NCBI GenBank assembly: GCA_963771025.1
Contig: CAVYRL010000004.1
Span: forward strand, 310,001-374,000
Source: Miltoncostaea sp963771025
GTDB taxonomy: Bacteria > Actinomycetota > Thermoleophilia > Miltoncostaeales > Miltoncostaeaceae
Length of the DNA: 64,000 nt
Reading direction: 5' to 3'
A program made the position numbers and the translations under genes. Within the stretch, counting starts at the first letter, position 1. Each line of letters starts with the position of its first letter. This document shows, piece after piece, positions 15,276 to 22,880 of this stretch. The notes beneath the pieces were generated by a model that saw nothing but the letters and a program-made list of their open reading frames with translations, was not told where the DNA came from and made no database searches.

Positions 15276-16186
15276 GCTGCGGATCCTGCCCGGGTGCGAC
15301 CAGCTCACCAGTATCTGGCTCGAGGTGATCACACCAAGGCCCGGCAGATCCAGCAGAGCGGGACACATCGCACGAACAAGGCGCTCGAGCTCCTTCTCGA
15401 GCGCGGTCGCCTCCTCGGTGAGGTGCTCGACGCGACGAGCGGTGGCGCGCAGGGCAAGAACCGCGGCCCGCCGCTCCTCGTCGTGGCGCTGCATGAGGTG
15501 CAGACGAGCGCAGGTGCGCACGAGCTCCACCCGTGTGAGGCCGCGCAGCGACTCCCGCAGAGCGCTCGGCGCGGTGACGACCAACGCCCTCAGTTGGTTG
15601 ATCGCGGCGGTGCGCGCGGCGACGCTCGCCCGGCGCGCCTGGGCGGCGGGCTCGTCAAGGCGCTGGCGTCGCAGCCAGGCATCGTGGGCACGCGTCCAGG
15701 CCTGCAGGTCATAGACCCGGCCGTGGCGTAGCAGCATCTTGGAGAGGCGATGGCGGGCCGGCATCAGGTCGGCGCGTGCGTCCTCGCGGGCCCGCCATCG
15801 CGGGCGCCCTCGTCGGCCATCGTGGGCACCGCCACCGCAACCAGCTCCCCCGCCCGCAAGAGACGCGCCAGCCGCTCGGCGTCTCGGCGATCGTTCTTGA
15901 CCCGATCCCCGGGCGCGCGCGGGATCAGGCTCGGTGCCGCGACCACGCAGTCGATGCCCGCCTGATCCAGCGCCCGAGCCAGGCCGTAGCCGGTGGGCCC
16001 GGCCTCGTAGGCCGCGCGCACCGGGCCCGGCAACGCCCCGATCCAGCCCACCAAGTCGCCTGTCGCGTGCGGAGCCCGGACCACCCGCACCTCGCCCGTG
16101 CCCTCGTTGATCAGCCCGGCGACCACGCTCGTGGCGTGCACGTCCAGGCCGACGAACGTACCGTTACCCATGTCGGCGCCTCCCAT
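15276..16186 (-). pseudogene. Broken second IS110-family transposase
   Basis: The N-terminal DEDD domain is readable from ATG 16171 (or 16186): GNGTFVGLDVHATSVVAGL, AYEAGPTGYGLARALDQAG and GDRVKNDRRDAERLARLLRA. At about 15796 the frame breaks, with about four bases missing relative to the usual AARDLxRAREDAR sequence. Homology resumes in another frame as REDARADLMPARHRLSKMLL through LLDLPGLGVITSSQILVSWS. It then ends at SHPGRIRSEE where the intact IS110 element begins, so the last domain (FAALAG onward) is gone and is not found on the far side of the element. This gene is therefore frameshifted and 3'-truncated. Confidence 0.75.
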
Positions 16187-16278
16187 GACTGTGGCTCTGA
16201 CGCCGGGCTCATCCCCGACGCCAACCCACGATCACGCATGCTGAGGGCGCCGGCACAGATCCCGGCGCTCAATACGGT

Positions 16279-17202
16279 CTAGGTCCGGTCGCCCCGCAGG
16301 AACGCGCGCAGCATCCCGGGCGACCAGGTGTCCTGGTGCTCCCCGTACACCTGCGAGCCGTCGGGCAGGGTCCAGCGCACCATGCAGGCCCAGACGAACC
16401 ACGGCGTGCTCGGCAGCGCGATGCGGCTGATCACCGTGCCGTCGGCCACGACCTCGCGGCCCTCGTCCACGCCTCGGATCCGCACCGCGACGGGGCGTCC
16501 CCGGGGGTCTCTGTCAACCGCGCACGTCGCGTCGGCCAGCGGCCGCGTGCCCCCGTCGCGCAGCGTGAAGGCCGTGAGCACCTCCTGACCCTCGCGCTCG
16601 CGGCTGCGGCGCGTGGCGACGTGGAACCCGGTGCCGTCGGCCGTCGCGCCGTAGCTGTAGGTGAGGAAGTTCTCCTGGCGGCTCTCGCGCCGGGGCGACC
16701 AGGTGCGGTCGCGCATCTCGATGCAGTCGATTTCGAGGCGCTCCCCGTGGAGCACCAGCTCACCGGTGACGCGCCCGAGCTGGTCGAGGTGGCCGCGGCC
16801 CTTGGCCACCACGCCCACGGCGTGGGGCGGGTGGATGGCGCGGAAGGTCATGTCGAGGCGCACCGCGTCGCCGTCGGCGTAGGTGATGCGGTAGGCGGTC
16901 AGCGGCTTCAGGCACTCGTAGGAGAGCCCGTTGGGCAGCGTGAAGCCGGTCGCCTCGATCCCCTCGGGGATCGGCAGGTGCCACCACGTGCGGTAGTAAG
17001 GGAGCTCCCACAGCTCCTCCGCCCCCGGCTCCCAGATGTAGACCCCGCACGACATGATCCCGAGCTCGGGCCGGAAGAGCGGGTAGGTCCACACCACCAG
17101 CCCGCGCTCGGGCACCGCGCCGGCGAACCAGGCGGTCTCGGTCCACGAGCGATCGTCGCTCCGGGGCGGGTGGAAGCCGTCGTCGGCCGCGCTCAGCTCC
17201 AC
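16279..17202 (-). CDS. AttH/CrtC-like lipocalin-fold protein (DUF7064/7065-type), copy A
   Basis: A 307-residue protein with a predominantly beta pattern. The family hallmark is the Arg-Asp-Arg-x-Trp segment, here IEMRDRTWSPRRESRQ, preceded by LGRVTGELVLHGERLEID and MTFRAIHPPHAVGVVAK. Three more relatives lie at 32201, 36759 and 45859. Similar folds include carotenoid 1,2-hydratase (CrtC) and AttH, but no catalytic activity can be assigned. Start GTG 17202 lies five bases after the cyclase stop, so both are probably on one transcript from the operator at 18245. The gene ends beside the IS110 remnant. Confidence 0.7.
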   Translation of the reverse strand: MELSAADDGFHPPRSDDRSWTETAWFAGAVPERGLVVWTYPLFRPELGIMSCGVYIWEPGAEELWELPYYRTWWHLPIPEGIEATGFTLPNGLSYECLKPLTAYRITYADGDAVRLDMTFRAIHPPHAVGVVAKGRGHLDQLGRVTGELVLHGERLEIDCIEMRDRTWSPRRESRQENFLTYSYGATADGTGFHVATRRSREREGQEVLTAFTLRDGGTRPLADATCAVDRDPRGRPVAVRIRGVDEGREVVADGTVISRIALPSTPWFVWACMVRWTLPDGSQVYGEHQDTWSPGMLRAFLRGDRT

Positions 17203-17207
17203 GTCGG

Positions 17208-18227
17208 CTACTTGATCGCGATCGGGTTGAGCGGCGAGCCCATGCCGCCGGGCAGGTAGAGCGGCGGCGCCACCAGCATGAACTCGTAGACGCCGTCCTC
17301 GGCGCAGTCGGCGGCGAGGGCGTCGAGCTCCCAGAGCTCGCCCAGCGGCAGGCCGAGGTCGACGAGACACGCCACGTGCACGGGCAGGAAGCGTTCGGCG
17401 GGGTCCTCGGGGATCAGGGACTCGACTCCGAGGGTGTCGGTGGCGAGGGCCGACACCGACTTCTCGTGCAGCCAGGGGATCGCGTCGCGGCCGATGCCGG
17501 GCGAGGCCACGAAGTAGGCGTCCCGGTCGTCGCCGTCGCCGAGGGTCCACCACCGGCCGAGGTGACCGGTGCGCACGAGCAGCATGTCGCCGGGCTGCAG
17601 CTCGGTGCCCTGCGCCGCCAGGCTGGCCTCGAGCAGCTCCGGCCCGATGATCTGGTTGTCGGGGCAGAAGTCGAGACCCTGCTGGCGCGCGGGATCGACC
17701 AGGACGGCACGGCCCACGAAGCTCTCGCGGTGGTGCTCGATGCCCAGGAACCGGCCGCCACCGAGCGTGGTCATGCTGCCGGCCCAGTAGCCGTTGTACA
17801 TGGAGTCCTGCCACATCACGTGCCCGAAGGCATCCCACTGGGTCGAGCCCTGGGTGGGCATCTGGAGCATGTCGTCGGCCCACTGGAAGCCGGGGACGTC
17901 GGCGTTCCAGGGGCTTCCGACGACGGCGTCGGACCCCGACATCAGCGGCAGCAGCATCGGAGCCGGGCGCGACGAGAGCGAGGGCGCCGTGCGATCGATC
18001 GGCAGGGCGAGCGAGAAGGCCCTGCCGGTGCGCACCAGCTGGGCGGCGGCGACGCGCTCGGCCGGACCGATCAGGTTCTGGGTGCCGCGTTGATCCTCGT
18101 CGCCCCAGCGCCCCCAATTGTTCGGCCCCTCGGGCCGGTAGCCGCCCTCGACCTTGCCGGTCTCGGCCACCGTGTAGCTCGGCGGCGTCCACCCCACTGA
18201 GTAGCCGCCAGGCTCCGTGCGCCCCAT
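17208..18227 (-). CDS. Cyclase-family metal hydrolase (kynurenine-formamidase-like)
   Basis: A 339-residue cyclase/formamidase-fold protein. The metal motif of the family (HxGTHxDxxxH) is represented by QGSTQWDAFGHVMW at residues 127-139, keeping the Asp and the last His but with Ser-Thr-Gln replacing the first part, as in the long Trp-Asp subgroup. Further support comes from LQPGDMLLVRTGHLGRW and VHVACLVDLGLPLGELWELD near the end. ATG 18227 has an excellent ribosome site (GAGGGAGGC); an in-frame ATG further upstream would lie inside the operator. These enzymes hydrolyse amides, lactones or cyclic ketones. A ring-opening role would suit this cluster but is inference. Confidence 0.8.
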   Translation of the reverse strand: MGRTEPGGYSVGWTPPSYTVAETGKVEGGYRPEGPNNWGRWGDEDQRGTQNLIGPAERVAAAQLVRTGRAFSLALPIDRTAPSLSSRPAPMLLPLMSGSDAVVGSPWNADVPGFQWADDMLQMPTQGSTQWDAFGHVMWQDSMYNGYWAGSMTTLGGGRFLGIEHHRESFVGRAVLVDPARQQGLDFCPDNQIIGPELLEASLAAQGTELQPGDMLLVRTGHLGRWWTLGDGDDRDAYFVASPGIGRDAIPWLHEKSVSALATDTLGVESLIPEDPAERFLPVHVACLVDLGLPLGELWELDALAADCAEDGVYEFMLVAPPLYLPGGMGSPLNPIAIK

Positions 18228-18244
18228 GTCCGCCTCCCTCGATT

Positions 18245-18262
18245 CCACCAAACGATTGGTAG
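18245..18262. promoter_or_regulatory. Palindromic TetR-type operator, copy 3
   Basis: The 18-mer CCACCAAACGATTGGTAG sits 18 bases upstream of the cyclase start (18227, -) and just past the 3' end of the kinase gene (18270). It can only serve the cyclase-lipocalin operon. Its arms CCACCAAAC / GATTGGTAG differ from perfect symmetry mainly at the centre and one outer base. Confidence 0.65.
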
Positions 18263-18269
18263 ACAAAGC

Positions 18270-19667
18270 CTATCCTGCCGGCGGGTCCCTCGGCGCGTAG
18301 AGGCGGTGGAGGGGCACCAGCAGGGTCCGCGTTCGCGCGAGATCGTCCAGGAGGTGCCTCCGCACGCGGGGGCGCCAGCGGGCGAGCCCCACCTCGCGCT
18401 CCACGCGGTCGGCCGCCTCCTCGAGGTCCGGAGCCTCGAGGCCGCCGTCGGCGAGGTCCGCGAGGAGCGCCTGGTCAACCCGCTCCCGCTCGGCCTGAAC
18501 GGCGGCCTCGACGCCCGCCCGCAGGGCGACGCTCTCGAGCAGCGCCGCCGCCACCTTGACGCCCTGCCGCAGCGCGCGGTCGTCGAGTCCGGGGAGCACC
18601 TCCTCGGAGAGGAACCGTCCGACGCCGTGCGCCACCTCGGCCGCGCTCGGGCGGGGCCCCTCCGGTGTCCGGGGGGCGACCGCCGCCCCCTGCGCCGCCT
18701 CGGGCCAGCCGGCCGCCCGGGCGGCGCGCTCGAGCCACTCGGCCAGCATCTCCAGCCCAAGGCCCGCGATGGCGGGGCGCGATGTGCGGCCCTCCACGTA
18801 GGCGCGGATGCCGGAGAGGAGCATGATCGATCGGCTCACGCAGGCCAGGCACTCGAACCACGCCAGCGCCTCGCGGTCGACGGGCGCACCGCTCTCGCCC
18901 TCGTAGGCCTCCACGACGAGCCCGGGGTCGAGCGTCCCGGCGCTCGCCCAGACCGCGGCGCCCAGGTCGTCGAGCGGGTGGCCGAGGTGCGTGAGCTCCC
19001 AGTCGAGCATCGCCGTGAGCCGTCCCTCCGCGACCAGGACGTTGTGCGGGCCGGGGTCGCCCCAGAGGAGGACGGCCGGCGCGTCGTCCCGGGGAGCGTT
19101 CACCTCGAGCCATGCGAGCAGCGCGCCCAGGAGCGGCACGGCGGCCAGGCGGGTCGCGCGGTAGCGATCGGCCCAGCGGGACAGCTCCTCGCGCGCCCCC
19201 GCGGCGCCGCCGGGCGGGTGGGGGAGCTCGAGCGCGAGCCGCTCGAGCGGCAGTGCGTGCAGTCGCGCCAGCGCCCGCCCGAGCTGGCGGGCGATCCCGG
19301 CGCGGGCGGCCGCGTCGGTCCGGCCGAGGGGAGCGCCGGGCGCGCGCTCCATGACGAAGTAGGGCCGCCCCAGCGATGACCCTTCCGTCTCGAGCCAGAG
19401 CGCCGCCGGCACCGGGAGCCCCTGGGGCTCCACCGCCCGCAGCACCGCGAACTCCAGCGCCCGGTCCGTCCAGGGGAGGGTTCCGCCGGCCGCGCTCCGG
19501 CGCAGCACCAGCCCCCCCGCCGGCCCGCCGTCGGCGAGCTCCACGAACCACGTCTCCTGTCCGTTGCCGAGCGGCCCGCGGACGACCGACACACAGCGGG
19601 CCGAGGGCCCGAGGTGTTGGGTGAGCAGCGGCGTGAGGTCGTCTGGCGTGAGGGCGTCGGCCGGCAC
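18270..19667 (-). CDS. APH-like acyl-CoA kinase fused to DUF6285 (LvaA-like kinase)
   Basis: A 465-residue fusion. Residues about 10-300 are an aminoglycoside-phosphotransferase-type kinase: RPYFVMERAPGAPLG hinge region, catalytic loop WGDPGPHNVLV (Asp204, Asn209), and LDWELTHLGHPLDDLG with the metal-binding Asp222. Residues about 335-465 match DUF6285 (AEVAHGVGRFLSEEVLPGLD, VKVAAALLESVALRAG). The kinase resembles LvaA and ACAD10/11, which phosphorylate 4-hydroxyacyl-CoA so that an acyl-CoA dehydrogenase-like partner can eliminate phosphate. A dehydrogenase and a CoA synthetase share this operon, which supports that reading. GTG 19667 overlaps the synthetase end region closely. Substrate is unknown. 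Confidence 0.8.
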   Translation of the reverse strand: MPADALTPDDLTPLLTQHLGPSARCVSVVRGPLGNGQETWFVELADGGPAGGLVLRRSAAGGTLPWTDRALEFAVLRAVEPQGLPVPAALWLETEGSSLGRPYFVMERAPGAPLGRTDAAARAGIARQLGRALARLHALPLERLALELPHPPGGAAGAREELSRWADRYRATRLAAVPLLGALLAWLEVNAPRDDAPAVLLWGDPGPHNVLVAEGRLTAMLDWELTHLGHPLDDLGAAVWASAGTLDPGLVVEAYEGESGAPVDREALAWFECLACVSRSIMLLSGIRAYVEGRTSRPAIAGLGLEMLAEWLERAARAAGWPEAAQGAAVAPRTPEGPRPSAAEVAHGVGRFLSEEVLPGLDDRALRQGVKVAAALLESVALRAGVEAAVQAERERVDQALLADLADGGLEAPDLEEAADRVEREVGLARWRPRVRRHLLDDLARTRTLLVPLHRLYAPRDPPAG

Positions 19668-19678
19668 GGTGAGCGCCG

Positions 19679-21247
19679 CTACCGGCCGGCGGCGGGGCGC
19701 TCGCGATCCCACGCCTCGTCGGGGTCCAGCAGCCGCCGGGCCCCCACCCGGTCGATCTTCCCGTTCCCGAGCCGCGGCAGCGGGCGCGTGCCCACCACGA
19801 CGTAGCGCGGCAGCTTCCAGCGCGCCATCCGGTCGGCGACCCCGCCGACGAGGGCGGCGGGCCCGAGCTCGGTGTCCGCCCGCACCACCACGATCGCGCC
19901 GACCTCCTCGGTCCGCAACCGATCGGGGACGCCCACCACCAGGGCCTCGACGACGTCGGGATGCTCCGCGAGGACGGCCTCGACCTCCTCGGCGCTGATG
20001 TTCTCGCCGCCGCGCTTGATGACGTTCTTCAGCCGACCGGCGAAGTGGAGGGCGCCGGTGTCGTCCACGAACCCCAGGTCGCCCGATCGCACCCAGCCAT
20101 CGACCAGGGTGCTGTCGGTGGCCTCGGGGTTCTTGAGATAGCCCAACATGACGTGGCGGTGCCGCAGGCAGATCTCGCCGACCACCCCGGGCGCGACCGG
20201 CCGCAGCTCCTCGTCGATGATCCGGACGTCCACACCCATCATCGGCCGCCCGACGAAGCCCTCCCCACCCCGCTCGCCCGGGTCGCCGCCCACGGACAGC
20301 GCGCCGGTCTCGGTCATGCCCCACACCGTCGCCAGCTCGACCCCGAAACGCTCGCGGAACGGCTCGTGCCAGGAGTGCGTGATCACCAGGCGCAGGGTCG
20401 TGGCGCCCGCCGGTGGCGCCGATGCCTGCGTCTCGAGGAGGAGGTTGAGGTGGGCCGGGAAGAGGATGCTGACCGTCGCCCCGCTCTCGTCGATCTGCCG
20501 CCAGAACTCGCCCGGGCTGAAGCGGTCGACCACGGTGAGGCGGCAGCCCGTGTGCACGGCGAGCGACATGTCGGTGAGCGCCCCCACCGCGTGGGCGAGC
20601 GGGGTCGGGAGGAAGATGTTGTCGTCCGGCCCGATGCCGTAGCGCTCGGCGAAGGCCTGCCCGCAGCTGAAGAACGAGCCGCTCGGCAGCACGACCCCCT
20701 TCGGCCGGCCGGTGCTGCCGGAGGTGTAGAGGATCGCCACCGGCGACCACTCGTCGTAGCTCGGCGGGGCGGGAGGGGGCGTCACGCCGCCGGGCAACTC
20801 GTCCAGCGACACCGCGTCGCGCGCGGCGTGCTCGGCCATGGCGTCGGCCGCGAGCACCACCCTCATCGGCCGCGGCCACTCGTCACGGCGTAGCAGGAGG
20901 GTTGCCGCCACCGGGTCGTCGGCGATCAGTATCCCGGCCTCGGAGTGGTCGATCTGGAAGGCGAGCTCCTCGAAGGTCAGGCCTCCGAGCAGGGGGATGT
21001 GCACCGCCCCGAGCTGTTGCAGCGCCAACTGCACCGGGACCGTCTCGGCGCGGTTCGACAGGCCCACCAGCACGCGCACCCCGGGGCCGGCTCCCAGCGC
21101 GCCCAGCCCGCTCGCCAGCGCGCGCACGACCGCGTCGCACTCGGCGAAGGTCCACACCCGACCCTCGCTGCGTAGGAACGGCCGGTCGGGCGTCGCCGCG
21201 ACTCGGCTGTTCCAGAGCTCACGACCGATCGGCGGGAGCCCGTCCAT
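19679..21247 (-). CDS. AMP-dependent acyl-CoA synthetase
   Basis: A 522-residue ANL-superfamily ligase. Motif A3 is YTSGSTGRPKG (174-184), WGMTETG gives motif A5, SGDLGFVDDTGALHFAGRLK the A7/A8 hinge, and PRLGNGKIDR near the C-terminus the A10 lysine. It activates a carboxylic acid to an acyl-AMP and then a CoA thioester. It stands third in the operon from 22834, between the SnoaL protein and the kinase, with gaps of a few bases. The specific acid cannot be read from the sequence; FadD3-like use of a ring-propionate is one option given the KstR2-like regulator. Confidence 0.9.
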   Translation of the reverse strand: MDGLPPIGRELWNSRVAATPDRPFLRSEGRVWTFAECDAVVRALASGLGALGAGPGVRVLVGLSNRAETVPVQLALQQLGAVHIPLLGGLTFEELAFQIDHSEAGILIADDPVAATLLLRRDEWPRPMRVVLAADAMAEHAARDAVSLDELPGGVTPPPAPPSYDEWSPVAILYTSGSTGRPKGVVLPSGSFFSCGQAFAERYGIGPDDNIFLPTPLAHAVGALTDMSLAVHTGCRLTVVDRFSPGEFWRQIDESGATVSILFPAHLNLLLETQASAPPAGATTLRLVITHSWHEPFRERFGVELATVWGMTETGALSVGGDPGERGGEGFVGRPMMGVDVRIIDEELRPVAPGVVGEICLRHRHVMLGYLKNPEATDSTLVDGWVRSGDLGFVDDTGALHFAGRLKNVIKRGGENISAEEVEAVLAEHPDVVEALVVGVPDRLRTEEVGAIVVVRADTELGPAALVGGVADRMARWKLPRYVVVGTRPLPRLGNGKIDRVGARRLLDPDEAWDRERPAAGR

Positions 21248-21250
21248 CTC

Positions 21251-21658
21251 CTAGAAAGGGCTGTCCAGGAAGAGGGTGAGGCTGCGGAACCGCCAGTCCG
21301 CGCCGTCGGCGACGACCTCGGCCTCGTAGCGGCCGGCGCTCTTGAGGGCGGTGACACCGCCGCCGGTGACGATCAGCGTGAGGTAGGCTTCGACGCGCGC
21401 GGCGGCCTCACCGGGCTCCAGCACGCGGATGTTGGTCACGAGGTGCCGGCGCTGGTCGCTCTGGGCCGCGAAGGCGGCCCCGAAGAAGGCCAGCAGCTCG
21501 TCGCGGGGTTGGAGCGGACCGATCGTGTCCGCCCCGGCGATGTGGAGCAGGAATGCGCCGTCGGCCGTGAAGCACTCGCCGATGAGCGACACGTCGCGCA
21601 GGTCGTTGGCGGCGGCGTACCCCGCGAAGAGCTCGGCGATGGCGTGGCGATCGGCCAT
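21251..21658 (-). CDS. SnoaL/NTF2-like small protein
   Basis: A 135-residue alpha+beta-barrel protein. It begins ADRHAIAELFAGYAAANDLR, continues with GECFTADGAFLLHIAG and ends DWRFRSLTLFLDSPF, the pattern of SnoaL_4-type polyketide cyclase or steroid-isomerase-like proteins. The hydrophobic pocket of this fold is used by isomerases, dehydratases and limonene-epoxide hydrolases, but the catalytic residues vary. It lies three bases after the acyl-CoA dehydrogenase stop. Function unassigned; isomerase or dehydratase on a CoA intermediate is possible. Confidence 0.75.
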   Translation of the reverse strand: MADRHAIAELFAGYAAANDLRDVSLIGECFTADGAFLLHIAGADTIGPLQPRDELLAFFGAAFAAQSDQRRHLVTNIRVLEPGEAAARVEAYLTLIVTGGGVTALKSAGRYEAEVVADGADWRFRSLTLFLDSPF

Positions 21659-21661
21659 GGC

Positions 21662-22834
21662 TCAGAACCCCCGGGGGAGCCCGACGCTCTCGGCCACGAG
21701 GTTGCGCACCATCTGGTTGGTGATGGGGCCGATCTGGTAGAGCCGCACGTCGCGCCAGTAGCGCTGCATGCTGAACTCCTGCGAGTAGCCCATGCCCCCC
21801 AGGATCTGGATGCCGCGGTCCGCGGCTGCGGTGGCGTACTCGGAGCAGATCGCCTTGGCGGTGGACGACTCGATGCCGCAGTCCACACCCGCGTCGTACA
21901 TCCAGGCGGCCTTGTATGTGAGGAGCTCGGCCTGGGCGAGGTTCATCGCCATGTCGGCGATCCAGTGCGAGATCGTCTGGAACCGCGAGATCGCGCCGCC
22001 GAAGGCCTCGCGCTCGTTGGCGTAGGCGATCGAATCCTCGAGCACGCCGCGCAGGACGCCGGTGCAGAGCGCCGCGACCAGGATGCGCTCGTTGTTGAGC
22101 GTGGTCAGTAGGTGGTACCAGCCCTTGTCAACCTCGCCGATGACCCGGTTCGCGGGCACCCACGCGTTGTCGAGATGCACCTCGCACGACCCCACGCTGC
22201 GCATGCCGAGCTTCGGAATGGGCCGCGCGACCACGCCCTCCTGCTTGGAGTCGACCAGGAAGAGGGTCTTCCCGCGGGCCGGCTTGTCGGCGGAGGTCGA
22301 GGTGGTGGCGAGCAGCAGCAGGTAGTCGGAGACGTGCGCCATCGTCGACCAGATCTTGGCCCCGTTGATGCGGTAGCCGTCGCCGTCGGGCGTCGCCGTG
22401 GTGCGCATCGCGCCCAGCAGGTCGGTGCCGCCCGAGGGCTCGGTGACCGCGATTGCCACGTTGATCTCGCCGGTCACGAGCTTTGGGATGAACTCGGCCT
22501 TCAGCTCGTCCGTGCCGAAGGACTGGATCGACTTGGCGTTGAAGGAGGTGACGCCCCAGAGCCAGCTCAGGCCGGCCAGGCTGCGCGCGATCTCCTCCAT
22601 GAAGATCGACTGGATGACGGCGCCGCCGCCCTGGCCCCCGTACTCCTCGTCGATGCCGATGCCGAAGAAGCCCGCCTCGGCGATGTCGTTCCACAGCTCG
22701 CGCGGGAAGTTCGAGCCGTCGTGGTCCTCGTGCCCCTCGAGCTCGTTGGCCTTGAGCTTGGGGTATTTGGCCTCGACCCAGTCCCGCACCGTCCGGCGGA
22801 AGTCCTTCTCCTCGGAACTGAAACTGAAGTCCAC
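21662..22834 (-). CDS. Acyl-CoA dehydrogenase family flavoprotein
   Basis: A 390-residue acyl-CoA dehydrogenase with all three domains: IDEEYGGQGGG in the N-terminal helical domain, AVTEPSGGTDLLGAMRT and GAKIWSTMAHVSDYL in the middle beta domain, and IQILGGMGYSQEFSMQRYWR in the C-terminal domain. Where many members carry the base in YEGTSE, this one has LYQIGPITNQM, so the catalytic Glu must lie elsewhere or be absent. GTG 22834 has a strong GGAGG site six bases in front; the TTG at 22861 falls within the operator and is unlikely. It is the first gene of the operon 22834-18270 with a kinase like those that work with dehydrogenase-type phosphate-eliminating enzymes. Confidence 0.88.
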   Translation of the reverse strand: MDFSFSSEEKDFRRTVRDWVEAKYPKLKANELEGHEDHDGSNFPRELWNDIAEAGFFGIGIDEEYGGQGGGAVIQSIFMEEIARSLAGLSWLWGVTSFNAKSIQSFGTDELKAEFIPKLVTGEINVAIAVTEPSGGTDLLGAMRTTATPDGDGYRINGAKIWSTMAHVSDYLLLLATTSTSADKPARGKTLFLVDSKQEGVVARPIPKLGMRSVGSCEVHLDNAWVPANRVIGEVDKGWYHLLTTLNNERILVAALCTGVLRGVLEDSIAYANEREAFGGAISRFQTISHWIADMAMNLAQAELLTYKAAWMYDAGVDCGIESSTAKAICSEYATAAADRGIQILGGMGYSQEFSMQRYWRDVRLYQIGPITNQMVRNLVAESVGLPRGF

Positions 22835-22858
22835 GCCGCGCCTCCACTCACCGGGTTT

Positions 22859-22876
22859 CAAACAAACGTTTGATTC
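22859..22876. promoter_or_regulatory. Palindromic TetR-type operator, copy 4
   Basis: CAAACAAACGTTTGATTC lies 25 bases upstream of the acyl-CoA dehydrogenase start (22834, -) and just after the HyuB stop (22881). Its core AAACGTTTG is an exact palindrome. It would regulate the dehydrogenase-SnoaL-synthetase-kinase operon. Confidence 0.62.
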
Positions 22877-22880
22877 AACT

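Noticed and set aside
15165..15764. The second-frame open reading frame as an independent accessory gene of the IS
   Set aside because: Its sequence is the middle of an IS110 transposase shifted out of frame from the 16186-15797 part, and its last 25 or so residues are read-through into the neighbouring element.
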